Source: Flavobacterium sp. (lineage in GTDB: Bacteria > Bacteroidota > Bacteroidia > Flavobacteriales > Flavobacteriaceae). Taken from it: a stretch of 64,000 bases of DNA. The stretch lies in contig NZ_JAPZSP010000008.1 of the NCBI RefSeq assembly GCF_027531705.1, positions 124,001 through 188,000 of the forward strand, written 5' to 3'. The translations under genes were made by a program, and so were the position numbers. The notes below the pieces were generated by a model, which saw only the letters and a program-made list of their open reading frames with translations, ran no database searches and was not told the DNA's origin. Shown piece after piece: positions 1 to 8,474 of the stretch (positions are counted from its first letter, which is position 1; every line of letters begins with the position of its first letter).

Positions 1-583
1 ATTTAGTAATATTATAGGCATTAGTAGTATATATTATTTGAGGATTCATGAAAGTACCATTTCCATTATTTCTTAACCACACAACTGAATCATTTGCATT
101 TAGATTAAGAACAATATCATTAATTCCGTCATAATCAACATCACATATATAAGAGCGATTTGGACCATTGGTGATATTCATTAATATTGCCATTGGTGAA
201 AAGGTAAAATTGCCTAAATTTCTAAACCAATTTATTTTATTACCAAAATAATTTGAAGTGATAATGTCTTTTAATCCATCGTTATCTATATCAATAACTG
301 ACACTCCGCTCGGGTATTCACTTTGGTTTTGTAATATTGATGTAGGAATGCTAAAGGTAAAATCTCCATTTGAATTCTGGTATAATGTTATTAGACCTAG
401 ATTTAATGAGATTGAGATTAGGTCTTTTTGATTATCTCCATTTAAATCTTCAATAATAATCTCTGAATTTAAAGATGGCGTTTGATATTGCTCCAATATA
501 ACTTTTTCTGATTCAAAATTAATTTGACTAAAGGCTAAATTGCAGAATAATAATGACATACTTAATCTTGCTCTTAAATTCAT
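1..583 (-). CDS. Secreted FG-GAP/VCBS-repeat protein, N-terminal part (cut by window edge)
   Basis: The frame stays open from an ATG at 583 to the left edge, giving 194 residues of a longer protein. The first ~20 residues (MNLRARLSMSLLFCNLAFSQ) look like a signal peptide ending in a typical flavobacterial A-F-S-Q cleavage region. Then come FG-GAP/VCBS calcium-binding repeats: DLNGDNQKD at about residues 43-51, followed by DIDNDGLKD and DVDYDGIND, each with an acidic D-x-D-G/N-D core and a 'WFRNLGNFTF'-type strand. Such proteins form extracellular beta-propellers and in Flavobacterium are usually T9SS cargo; the C-terminus that would carry the sorting domain is outside the window. Substrate unknown. 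Confidence 0.8.
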   Translation of the reverse strand, partial: MNLRARLSMSLLFCNLAFSQINFESEKVILEQYQTPSLNSEIIIEDLNGDNQKDLISISLNLGLITLYQNSNGDFTFSIPTSILQNQSEYPSGVSVIDIDNDGLKDIITSNYFGNKINWFRNLGNFTFSPMAILMNITNGPNRSYICDVDYDGINDIVLNLNANDSVVWLRNNGNGTFMNPQIIYTTNAYNITK

Positions 584-810
584 AATGTAGTTTTATTTAT
601 TCTTACAAATTTATCTTTTTTTTTGACATAAGCAAAGTTAGTCATTATTATTAGAAGCATTGTTTAAAAATACTATTGCATTTTTTTTTATAATCATATA
701 ATGGTAGTAATTACAAGCATATGAAACTCGCATACAGACATGAGATTTTATCCATCAACGACAATTTTATTAAAGTCATAAAAAGTAAATTTACAACCTG
801 AAACCTTTTT

Positions 811-841
811 TTTGCATTTCTCATTTTTAATGTTAGTTTTA
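811..841 (+). promoter_or_regulatory. Bacteroidota-type promoter for the permease gene
   Basis: TTTG at 811-814, a 19-base spacer, then TAGTTTTA at 834-841, one base off the TAnnTTTG -7 consensus. It lies 32 bases before the ATG of the permease. The rest of the 290-base gap (584-873) is AT-rich with no other recognisable gene. Confidence 0.5.
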
Positions 842-873
842 CAATCTATTTACATTAAAAAAACGATTTCGTT

Positions 874-2127
874 ATGAGTTTAAAATTTAGATTGACTCTT
901 ATGAGTTTTCTCCAGTTTTTTGTTTGGGGAGCGTGGTTGATAACAGTTGCCAATTACTGGTTTGGAACCAAACAATGGAGTGGAGCAGAATTTGGAGCCA
1001 TTTTTTCAACACTTGGAATTTCTTCTATTTTCATGCCAGCTATTACAGGAATTATTGCTGACAAATGGGTAAATGCCGAAAAATTATATGGTTTTCTTCA
1101 TATTTTAGGTGGATTGGCGTTGTGTTATATTCCTCAAGTTGAAGATCCAACTACTTTTTATTATGTAATTTTTGCCGCAATGCTTTGTTACATGCCGACA
1201 ATTTCTCTGTCAAATTCAATTGCTTATAACATTCTTAAAAACAATAATTATGACGTTGTAAAAGTTTTTCCGCCTATTAGAGTTTGGGGAACAATTGGTT
1301 TTATTGCCGCCATGTGGATAACCAATCTAACTGGAAATAAAGCTTCATATAATATGTTTTATTTATCAGCTTTAGCAGCTTTTATTCTTGGATTTTATTC
1401 TTTTACATTGCCTAAATGTCCACCGCAAAAATTAATTTCAAGCGATGCCTCTTTTGCTGAAAAATTTGGCTTAAGTGCTTTTAAACTGTTTGGAACATAC
1501 AAAATGGCATTGTTCTTTATCTTTTCAATGTTTTTGGGAGGTGCTTTGCAACTTACAAATATGTATGGAGATGTTTATTTATCTGAATTTTCAAAAGTTC
1601 CAGAATATGCCGATTCTATTGTTGTGAAATATTCAACTATTATTATGTCGATTTCTCAAATATCAGAAACCTTGTTTATATTGGCAATTCCTTTCTTCTT
1701 AAAACGATTTGGAATTAAGCAAGTGATGCTTATTTCAATGTTGGCTTGGGTTTTACGTTTTGGTTTATTTGCCTACGGAAATCCAGTTGACGGTTTATGG
1801 ATGATTATTACTTCTTGTATAGTTTACGGAATGGCATTTGATTTTTTCAATATTTCAGGTTCATTATTTGTAGAAACCACAACCGATTCTAAAATTCGTT
1901 CATCAGCACAAGGACTATTCATGATGATGTCTAACGGATTCGGAGCCTTTTTTGGCGGAATTATAAGCGGAATAGTTATTGACAACTATTTCACACATGA
2001 TGGAGCAAGAGATTGGCATGGAATATGGCTTGCTTTTGCAGGTTATGCTTTAGTAGTTGCAGTTCTATTCGCTATTTTCTTCAAACACAAGCACAATCCA
2101 GACGAAGTGGCCAACGTGAGTCATTAA
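874..2127 (+). CDS. MFS nucleoside:H+ symporter-family permease
   Basis: A 417-aa integral membrane protein of the NupG/XapB-like Nuc_H_symport group of the major facilitator superfamily, expected to import nucleosides across the inner membrane by proton symport. The N-terminus (LRLTL-type helix with FLQFFVWGAWLITVANYW) is diagnostic of this group, and about 12 hydrophobic helices are spread over the full length. Typical family length, no truncation. It stands alone with its own promoter and a strong terminator after it. The exact substrate cannot be told from sequence. Confidence 0.85.
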   Translation: MSLKFRLTLMSFLQFFVWGAWLITVANYWFGTKQWSGAEFGAIFSTLGISSIFMPAITGIIADKWVNAEKLYGFLHILGGLALCYIPQVEDPTTFYYVIFAAMLCYMPTISLSNSIAYNILKNNNYDVVKVFPPIRVWGTIGFIAAMWITNLTGNKASYNMFYLSALAAFILGFYSFTLPKCPPQKLISSDASFAEKFGLSAFKLFGTYKMALFFIFSMFLGGALQLTNMYGDVYLSEFSKVPEYADSIVVKYSTIIMSISQISETLFILAIPFFLKRFGIKQVMLISMLAWVLRFGLFAYGNPVDGLWMIITSCIVYGMAFDFFNISGSLFVETTTDSKIRSSAQGLFMMMSNGFGAFFGGIISGIVIDNYFTHDGARDWHGIWLAFAGYALVVAVLFAIFFKHKHNPDEVANVSH

Positions 2128-2141
2128 AAATATAAATTTTC

Positions 2142-2176
2142 AAAACCCTTTCAAAATAAACGTGAAAGGGTTTTTT
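2142..2176 (+). terminator. Rho-independent terminator after the permease
   Basis: Stem AAAACCCTTTCA / TGAAAGGGTTTT (12 bp) with a 9-base loop, running into a T tract. Confidence 0.9.
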
Positions 2177-2192
2177 CTTACACATTATTTTG

Positions 2193-2200
2193 TATATTTG
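2193..2200 (+). promoter_or_regulatory. -7 element (TATATTTG) of the leucine-rich-repeat gene
   Basis: A perfect TAnnTTTG box 20 bases before the ATG at 2220. It lies inside the longer open frame that begins at 2190, which argues that translation starts at 2220. Confidence 0.55.
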
Positions 2201-2219
2201 TTTTATTAAATATTTGATT

Positions 2220-3584
2220 ATGAGAAATATCTACTTTATACTTTTTGCATTTTGTTTTGGGTTTTCGTTGAATGCGCAGATTATTAATTTTCCTGATTTG
2301 GGTTTTAAAGCAAAATTATTAGAAGCCGATGTAATAAATAATCAAATTGCGATGGATTCAAATAACATTTTTTTAAAAATTGATTCAAATGACGATGGGG
2401 AAATTGATGTGAATGAAGCTTTAGAAGTCAATTCATTATATCTTTACGGAAATACTATTTCTTCAATAGAAGGAATTGCTTATTTTTCAAACTTAACTTC
2501 TTTATATTGTATAGAAAATCAATTAGTAAATTTGAATTTAACAGGTTTGAATAATTTAACACAGTTTACATGTCAATATAATAATCTCATCACTTCAATT
2601 GATTTAAGTAGTTTAACAAATCTTTTAAATGTTTCTTGTACCAATAATAATCAGTTGAATAATTTAAATGTTAATGGATTGGTTAATTTACAAGATTTAA
2701 GATGTAGTAGTAATAATTTATCTACTTTAGATGTAAATGATTTAATAAATCTTAAAATATTAATTTTCTACAATAATAATATTAGTTCTATTGATTTGCA
2801 TAATTTAATTCTTTTAGAATCTTTGGAAACCAGTTTGAATCCTTTATCAAATATAGATGTTTCTCAGAACATAAATTTAGAAGTGTTTTCCTGTGTAAGT
2901 AACAATTTATCTCAATTAAATTTTTTACAAAATCAAGACTTAATTGATATTAGATGTGATTATAATAATTTAACAAGTTTAAATGTTACTCAAAATATTG
3001 GTCTCACAAACATTAGTTGTAGTTCAAATCAATTAACAGAATTAGATCTTTCACAAAATATTAATTTAATTTCTTTAGATATAGAAACTAACTATATAAA
3101 TAGTTTGGAATTATCAAATAACAGTTCACTTAATTGGTTAGACTGTGGATCAAATCAATTAACAAACTTATTTATTAAAAATGGTATAACTGAAAGCTTT
3201 ATTGCTTTGAATAATAACCCGAATTTGCAATATGTTTGTGCCGATACAGCGCAAATAATTCAAGTTCAAGATATAGTAGCCACTTATGGATATACTAATT
3301 GTGTTGTTAATTCTAATTGTTCTTTGGCTAACCAAGATTTTGACTTTGTTGATTATTTTTCAATAAATCCAAATCCTGCAAAAGATATTTTGACAATTCA
3401 AACCAAAGAAAATGTTGAAGTTTCTTCTATAAACATTTACAATACTTTAGGGCAATTGGTTTTACTAATTCCAAATGCAAAAGATATTTCAACCATTGAT
3501 GTTTCAAGTTTAAAAAAAGGAAATTATTTTATAAAAGTACTATCTGATAAAGGTGTTTCTAGCACAAAATTTATCAAAGAATAA
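2220..3584 (+). CDS. Secreted leucine-rich-repeat protein with T9SS type A sorting domain
   Basis: A 454-aa protein starting MRNIYFILFAFCFGFSLNAQ, a clean signal peptide. After an EF-hand-like acidic motif (DSNDDGEIDVNEA, about residues 55-67) come roughly a dozen Bacteroidota-type leucine-rich repeats of about 21-23 residues, pattern 'L..L.CS.NNL..LDV'. The last ~75 residues (FSINPNPAKDILTI..., then INIYNTLGQLV, GNYFIKV, KFIKE) are a Por/T9SS type A C-terminal sorting domain, so export across the outer membrane with cleavage or surface attachment is expected. A longer start at 2190 was rejected because it covers the promoter. Same architecture as the protein at 28367-31165. Ligand unknown. 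Confidence 0.88.
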   Translation: MRNIYFILFAFCFGFSLNAQIINFPDLGFKAKLLEADVINNQIAMDSNNIFLKIDSNDDGEIDVNEALEVNSLYLYGNTISSIEGIAYFSNLTSLYCIENQLVNLNLTGLNNLTQFTCQYNNLITSIDLSSLTNLLNVSCTNNNQLNNLNVNGLVNLQDLRCSSNNLSTLDVNDLINLKILIFYNNNISSIDLHNLILLESLETSLNPLSNIDVSQNINLEVFSCVSNNLSQLNFLQNQDLIDIRCDYNNLTSLNVTQNIGLTNISCSSNQLTELDLSQNINLISLDIETNYINSLELSNNSSLNWLDCGSNQLTNLFIKNGITESFIALNNNPNLQYVCADTAQIIQVQDIVATYGYTNCVVNSNCSLANQDFDFVDYFSINPNPAKDILTIQTKENVEVSSINIYNTLGQLVLLIPNAKDISTIDVSSLKKGNYFIKVLSDKGVSSTKFIKE

Positions 3585-3606
3585 TTATTTAAACATAAAT
3601 TATAGT

Positions 3607-3643
3607 AAACCCTTTCTGAAATCAAACTCAATAAGGGTTTTTC
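3607..3643 (+). terminator. Rho-independent terminator
   Basis: AAACCCTT / AAGGGTTT stem with an 18-base loop and a T run, after the leucine-rich-repeat gene. Confidence 0.75.
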
Positions 3644-3655
3644 TTTGAAAAATAT

Positions 3656-3685
3656 TTTGTAATTAATAAATTATGATTACTTTTG
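3656..3685 (+). promoter_or_regulatory. rpsA promoter
   Basis: TTTG at 3656-3659, 18-base spacer, TACTTTTG at 3678-3685, matching the Bacteroidota primary-sigma consensus. Predicted transcription start near 3692 leaves a ~110-base leader before rpsA. Confidence 0.7.
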
Positions 3686-3694
3686 CAGTCCAAA

Positions 3695-3771
3695 ATGCAG
3701 AGTAGAGTTTCGTTTGGAAATCAATTATTTAAGTAAAAACACTTTTGTTTTTCTATCGCTTAAAGAAACTC
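3695..3771 (+). promoter_or_regulatory. Structured rpsA leader with a possible 13-codon upstream ORF
   Basis: Within the ~110-base leader an ATG at 3695 opens a 13-codon frame (MQSRVSFGNQLFK) ending in TAA at 3734-3736. Directly overlapping the stop is a hairpin AAAAACA (3735-3741) / TGTTTTT (3746-3752) with a 4-base loop. An outer pairing GAGTTTC (3705-3711) / GAAACTC (3765-3771) could enclose both. S1 genes are autoregulated in other bacteria, so a regulatory leader is plausible; that role here is inference. Confidence 0.35.
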
Positions 3772-3802
3772 ATGAAAAACAAAATACAAATTTTTTATCA
3801 GC

Positions 3803-5575
3803 ATGTCTGAATTAAACAAAGAACAACAGGATTTTTTAGCAGGTTTTAACTGGCACAACTACTCAGAAGGAATTGATGCAGTAGACGAAAAAAACTTACA
3901 AGAGTTTGAAGATTTAGTATCTAAAACTTTTATTTCTACTGACCAAGAAGAAGTAGTAGAAGGTGTAGTAGTTAGAATTACTGAAAGAGACGCGATTGTT
4001 GACATTAACGCAAAATCGGAAGGTGTAATTTCACTTAACGAATTTCGTTACAATCCAAACTTAAAAGTTGGAGACAAAGTAGAAGTATTAATCGACATCC
4101 GTGAGGATAAAACAGGTCAATTAGTATTATCTCACAGAAAAGCAAGAACTATCAAATCATGGGATAGAGTTATTGCTGCTAACGAAACTGGAGAAATCGT
4201 TCAAGGTTTTGTTAAATGTAGAACTAAAGGTGGTATGATTGTAGATGTTTTCGGAATTGAAGCATTCTTACCAGGTTCACAAATTGATGTGAAACCAATC
4301 CGTGATTACGATGTATATGTAAACAAAATGATGGAATTCAAAGTGGTAAAAATTAACCACGAATTCAAAAACGTTGTAGTTTCTCATAAAGCGCTTATCG
4401 AAGCAGATATCGAAGTTCAGAAAAAAGAAATCATAGGTCAATTACAAAAAGGACAAGTATTAGAAGGTGTTGTTAAAAACATTACTTCTTATGGTGTGTT
4501 CATTGACTTAGGTGGTGTTGATGGATTAATCCACATTACTGACCTTTCTTGGTCTAGAATCAATCACCCAAGTGAAGTTCTTGAACTAGATCAAAAATTA
4601 AATGTTGTAATCCTTGATTTTGATGATGAGAAAACAAGAATTCAATTAGGTTTAAAACAATTAAACGCTCACCCATGGGATGCTCTTGGAGCTGACTTAA
4701 AAGTTGGTGACAAAGTGAAAGGTAAAGTAGTAGTTATCGCTGATTACGGTGCTTTCATTGAAGTTGCTGAAGGTGTTGAAGGTTTAATTCACGTTTCAGA
4801 AATGTCTTGGTCTACTCACTTAAGAAGTGCTCAAGATTTTGTAAAAGTTGGTGATGAAGTAGAAGCTGTTGTTTTAACTTTAGATAGAGATGACCGTAAA
4901 ATGTCATTAGGTATCAAACAAATGACACAAGATCCATGGACTGATATTACAGCTAAATATCCAGTAGGTTCTAAACATACAGGAACTGTAAGAAACTTTA
5001 CAAACTTTGGTATTTTCGTAGAATTAGAGGAAGGAATTGATGGATTAATTTACATCTCTGACTTATCTTGGACTAGGAAAATCAAACATCCATCTGAATT
5101 TGTAAACGTTGGTGAAAAATTAGACGTTGTAGTCTTAGAATTAGATGTTGATGGACGTAAATTATCTTTGGGTCACAAACAAACTACTGCTAATCCTTGG
5201 GATCAATACGAAGATTCTTTCGCTGTAGGAACTATTCACAATGGTGAAATTTCTGAAATCGTTGACAAAGGTGCTACAGTTGAATTTGGTGATGATATCG
5301 TTGCTTTTATTCCAACTCGTCACTTAGAAAAAGAAGACGGTAAAAAATTGAAAAAAGGCGATACTGCTGATTTCAAAGTTATCGAATTCAACAAAGAATT
5401 CAAAAGAGTTGTAGCTTCTCACACGGCTATCTTCCGTGAAGAAGAGGAAAAAGTAGTAAAAGCTGCTGCAGAAACTGCAACAACTAATGCTCCTGCTCAA
5501 ACTCTTGGAGATAACAACGAAATTCTTGCTGGTCTTAAAGCCAAAATGGAAAAAGAAAAGAAAGAGAAAAAATAA
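3803..5575 (+). CDS. rpsA: 30S ribosomal protein S1
   Basis: A 590-aa protein with six consecutive S1/OB-fold RNA-binding domains, roughly at residues 51-117, 134-200, 217-285, 302-370, 387-457 and 474-540. Typical signatures are 'GVVKNITSYGVFIDLGGVDGLIH' and repeated 'GLIHVSEMSW'. The length suits Bacteroidota S1. The tail is a Lys/Glu-rich extension (MEKEKKEKK). S1 binds mRNA on the small subunit and aids initiation, which matters in this phylum because Shine-Dalgarno pairing is weak. Single-gene unit with its own promoter, a long leader and a terminator. Confidence 0.97.
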   Translation: MSELNKEQQDFLAGFNWHNYSEGIDAVDEKNLQEFEDLVSKTFISTDQEEVVEGVVVRITERDAIVDINAKSEGVISLNEFRYNPNLKVGDKVEVLIDIREDKTGQLVLSHRKARTIKSWDRVIAANETGEIVQGFVKCRTKGGMIVDVFGIEAFLPGSQIDVKPIRDYDVYVNKMMEFKVVKINHEFKNVVVSHKALIEADIEVQKKEIIGQLQKGQVLEGVVKNITSYGVFIDLGGVDGLIHITDLSWSRINHPSEVLELDQKLNVVILDFDDEKTRIQLGLKQLNAHPWDALGADLKVGDKVKGKVVVIADYGAFIEVAEGVEGLIHVSEMSWSTHLRSAQDFVKVGDEVEAVVLTLDRDDRKMSLGIKQMTQDPWTDITAKYPVGSKHTGTVRNFTNFGIFVELEEGIDGLIYISDLSWTRKIKHPSEFVNVGEKLDVVVLELDVDGRKLSLGHKQTTANPWDQYEDSFAVGTIHNGEISEIVDKGATVEFGDDIVAFIPTRHLEKEDGKKLKKGDTADFKVIEFNKEFKRVVASHTAIFREEEEKVVKAAAETATTNAPAQTLGDNNEILAGLKAKMEKEKKEKK

Positions 5576-5596
5576 TTTCTCTCGATTTTATAAACA

Positions 5597-5628
5597 AAAA
5601 GCTCTACAGAAATGTAGAGCTTTTTTTT
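5597..5628 (+). terminator. Rho-independent terminator of rpsA
   Basis: AAAAGCTCTACA / TGTAGAGCTTTT stem, GAAA-type loop, eight-T tail. The opposite-strand gene ends two bases further on. Confidence 0.92.
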
Positions 5629-5629
5629 A

Positions 5630-6355
5630 TTAGTTTTCTTTAAACGGACTATTCCAAATAACGGTATTGAAATTTTTACCCATCATAAAAAAGTAATAGG
5701 CAATAACCGCTACAATTGACTTAAAGCTAAATATAAAAACGATTAACTGTGCCATTGGTACTGATTTACTCAAATTATTTGTTGGAACCAAAAATGATAT
5801 GATAGCACTTACTATTAAACAGAACACCGTAAATGTTCCCAAATTTTTAATAGGTAATACAGAATATTTTCTCAAAGGATTTATTTCATTTCCCCATTTA
5901 TGTATCAAGTAGTAGTAATTAGTATCAATTGGAACAAATAGTAATGGGTCATCGTATTTTTTTAATAAAAAGGCACTGCTAGGAGCCATTATTTTAAAAC
6001 CTTTTAGTTTTGTATTGTGTTTCTTTTCAAGAAATCTAATCTTAGAAATTGCTTCTTCTGGTATTTCATTGTTAAATAATATACTGTCCAGAAATCGCAA
6101 ACGATAATCTACACAAACATCTTGAATTGAGTTAATGTGATAAACGTTCTCTTTTTCTAGTTCAAAATAGTTAAAGTTATTAGTAATTGTTTTACTTTCA
6201 GTATTCAGCTCATTTTTTATACTATCTCTTTCAATTTCATTTTGATGTAAAATTGAATAAACTTCTTCCAAAGTTTGGTTTTGGGATAGTAATTTCATTC
6301 TGCTATCGTCAAGAGCATTCACTAGTGTGCTAGGTTTTTTTGTCATGATTAACAA
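5630..6355 (-). CDS. Membrane protein of unknown function
   Basis: A 241-aa protein I do not recognise. Residues 1-60 are polar and helix-prone, with a Glu/Gln/Asn-rich coiled-coil-like stretch. A soluble middle (about 60-165) carries a 'RFLDSILFNNEIPEEAISKIRFLEKKH' segment. Two hydrophobic helices near residues 170-192 and 203-226 would anchor the protein in the inner membrane. It starts MLIMTK; the second Met (6346) is an equally possible start. Similar 'cytosolic middle plus two C-terminal helices' proteins occur in flavobacteria without known role. No operon partner: 87 bases separate it from the channel gene on the same strand. Confidence 0.7.
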   Translation of the reverse strand: MLIMTKKPSTLVNALDDSRMKLLSQNQTLEEVYSILHQNEIERDSIKNELNTESKTITNNFNYFELEKENVYHINSIQDVCVDYRLRFLDSILFNNEIPEEAISKIRFLEKKHNTKLKGFKIMAPSSAFLLKKYDDPLLFVPIDTNYYYLIHKWGNEINPLRKYSVLPIKNLGTFTVFCLIVSAIISFLVPTNNLSKSVPMAQLIVFIFSFKSIVAVIAYYFFMMGKNFNTVIWNSPFKEN

Positions 6356-6442
6356 TTATTAGTACTCACACTAAAGTAGTGAATAGTAATTTTTTATCAA
6401 AAAATAACAGTTCTTTTTTTGATTAAACTACTGTTAAATAGC

Positions 6443-7144
6443 TTATTCATTATCAAAATAACCTTTTGTTTTAACTTTTGTAGAAAAGAAATTCAAAAAC
6501 AAAACCACAAAGGATAAGAAAAACATAGCTTGAATGCTAACTAATATTTTTCCGTAAGTTGTAATTGGATAATAATCGCCAAAACCAATCGAATTTGAAC
6601 TTACAATGCTAAAATAAACCGAATCAAACCAATGTTCAAAAGGTTTATTCATGTTGTCACCTAATGTGTAAAGCACGCCAAATGCAATCACAATTTCCAA
6701 ATAATTGAAAAACAAAAGCAACATAGAGCGTTTATAAGAACGAGGTTTTGAGAATAAATCGGATGCAAATATTAAAGTCGGAATGTATAGAACAGTTTCT
6801 AAAAGAACATATAACATTATCCAAATTAGAAACTCATTGTTCTGCCAATGATTTCGCAAAATTAAAATCGGGAAAATCATCTTCAAAATAATATAAATAT
6901 CCATTGCCAAATCTTGGTATTCATACTTGATTTTACATGCTAAATATTTTATATAAACACCAGGAAAAAGCAACTGCGAAACAGAAAGAAATAATCTGAC
7001 AATCTTTTCAATTCCATTGTCATCTTGATGGTCGTTGTTCCAGATAGATTTTATATTCAAAATTCTCTTTTGAATAGAATTGTATTTGGGTTTGTAATCT
7101 CTAGAAACTTTACCAACCAGAAGTTTCCTTAAAATCGATCTCAT
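6443..7144 (-). CDS. Ion channel family protein (K+-type pore)
   Basis: A 233-aa membrane protein with about five hydrophobic helices. Between the last two, residues 180-194 (ISIVSSNSIGFGDYYP in context) hold the pore helix and a selectivity filter S-I-G-F-G-D, close to the T-V/I-G-Y/F-G-D signature of potassium channels (Ion_trans_2). No RCK/TrkA regulatory domain follows. Its ATG overlaps the stop codon of the upstream spermidine-synthase-like gene (TAATG), so the two are probably translationally coupled. Ion selectivity is inferred from the filter only. Confidence 0.82.
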   Translation of the reverse strand: MRSILRKLLVGKVSRDYKPKYNSIQKRILNIKSIWNNDHQDDNGIEKIVRLFLSVSQLLFPGVYIKYLACKIKYEYQDLAMDIYIILKMIFPILILRNHWQNNEFLIWIMLYVLLETVLYIPTLIFASDLFSKPRSYKRSMLLLFFNYLEIVIAFGVLYTLGDNMNKPFEHWFDSVYFSIVSSNSIGFGDYYPITTYGKILVSIQAMFFLSFVVLFLNFFSTKVKTKGYFDNE

Positions 7145-7806
7145 TATCTAAGTTTTTTTATAGTAAACAGTTCATTGTGAATTTCAACTTTTGGATACAT
7201 TCGTAAAGAGTATTTTCCGCCAAATTTCTTTTTGTAATCAACGTTTCTAATTCTATCTTTTTCATTGATTACCATTGTATTAAATAGAATGAAACCATTT
7301 ACTTTTAGCAAAGAATTTACATGATTTATAAAAAAATCTTCAAACAAAAAATTAGGCATTTTGGTATCTTGAAAAATATCTATTACAATCAAATCATATT
7401 TTTCTTTGGTTTTCAAAACAAATTCAAATGCATCGTCAACAACCAATTCTAAATTCTTTATTTCATTCAATTTAAAATATTTATTCGCAATTTCAACAAC
7501 TTGAGCATCAATTTCAATACCTGTTATTTTTCCTTTAAATTTTATTTCGTCAACAATCGTTTTTATAACGCTTCCGCCAGCAACACCAAGAATTAAGATG
7601 TTTTCAAATTTTTTAATACGTTCAAAACCAATATATTTCAATCCTTTTCTCAATATTCGTTGCAAACTTCCATAAGAATAATTGGTGTTTTTCGAATCTA
7701 AAACTAACTCTCCATTGTTCCATGTAACCTCCAAAGTTTTACTTATAGTGGAGTTTTTCTTAATAACGTTTATTGGAATGAAGTAGCTTAAGAATCTTGA
7801 TAGCAT
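7144..7806 (-). CDS. Spermidine synthase-like methyltransferase-fold protein
   Basis: A 220-aa Rossmann-fold protein of the spermidine-synthase superfamily. Glycine motif ILGVAGGSVIKTI (about residues 71-83), acidic ribose-binding motif GIEIDAQVVEIA, then VVDDAFEFV and YDLIVIDIFQD, as in polyamine aminopropyltransferases. It is shorter than true SpeE (about 280 aa) and lacks most of the N-terminal beta domain, so it may be one of the many 'fused-MFS/spermidine synthase' relatives with unproven substrate. First gene of a two-gene unit with the K+-channel gene, whose start overlaps its stop by one base. Confidence 0.8.
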   Translation of the reverse strand: MLSRFLSYFIPINVIKKNSTISKTLEVTWNNGELVLDSKNTNYSYGSLQRILRKGLKYIGFERIKKFENILILGVAGGSVIKTIVDEIKFKGKITGIEIDAQVVEIANKYFKLNEIKNLELVVDDAFEFVLKTKEKYDLIVIDIFQDTKMPNFLFEDFFINHVNSLLKVNGFILFNTMVINEKDRIRNVDYKKKFGGKYSLRMYPKVEIHNELFTIKKLR

Positions 7807-7866
7807 AAATAAAAATATTTTCTCAAAAATAATAGATTAATGCTAAATTTACGCAAAATATTTGAG

Positions 7867-8418
7867 ATGAAGAAACGACTTTATGAATTTATTTTCTTCC
7901 GATTAATGGGATGGAAAATAACTGGCGCTAACAATCTAAATGTAAATAAATGTGTTTTTATGGTTTTGCCTCACACAAGTTGGCACGATTTCTATTTAGG
8001 ATTATTTACAAGAGGAATTACCGAAGTGCCAATGCATTTTGTAGGTAAAAAAGAATTATTCAAATTCCCTTTTGGTTGGTATTTTAAATGGATGGGCGGA
8101 AAACCATTAGACCGAACAGGTGGTCTTAATAAGGTAGATGCCATTGCAAAAACTTTTGATGATTATGACGAATTACGATTAGCAATTGCGCCAGAAGGTA
8201 CAAGAAAGTTGGTATCAGAATTAAAAACTGGGTTTTATTATATTGCTTTAAAAGCCAATGTGCCAATACTTCCAGTAGCTTTTGATTTTGGTAAAAAAGA
8301 AGTCAAAATCGGAGAACCATTTATCGCAACGGGCAATTATTTGGAAGATATGAATCAAGTTTTACCATTTTACGATGGCGTTGTTGGGAAGATTCCACAA
8401 AGACAATTTATAAGATAA
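7867..8418 (+). CDS. 1-acylglycerol-3-phosphate acyltransferase-like (PlsC family)
   Basis: A 183-aa acyltransferase from the preferred start MKKRLYEF. The catalytic H-x4-D motif (PHTSWHDFYLG, His36-Asp41) and a PEGTR motif near residues 104-108 are both present, followed by a 'GFYYIALKANVPILPVAFDFGKK' segment. Such enzymes acylate lysophosphatidate or related lipids at the inner membrane. An upstream in-frame ATG at 7840 would add nine residues, but a TAAATTTA promoter-like box lies just after it, so 7867 is favoured. Divergent from the spermidine-synthase-like gene. Confidence 0.85.
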   Translation: MKKRLYEFIFFRLMGWKITGANNLNVNKCVFMVLPHTSWHDFYLGLFTRGITEVPMHFVGKKELFKFPFGWYFKWMGGKPLDRTGGLNKVDAIAKTFDDYDELRLAIAPEGTRKLVSELKTGFYYIALKANVPILPVAFDFGKKEVKIGEPFIATGNYLEDMNQVLPFYDGVVGKIPQRQFIR

Positions 8419-8474
8419 ATCCAAATTCATTTTGTTTTCGTAAATAAAGCTATAAACAAAAAAATATAGTATTT

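Noticed and set aside
721..801. 26-codon ORF upstream of the permease
   Set aside because: No promoter, no terminator of its own and no recognisable peptide; consistent with chance.
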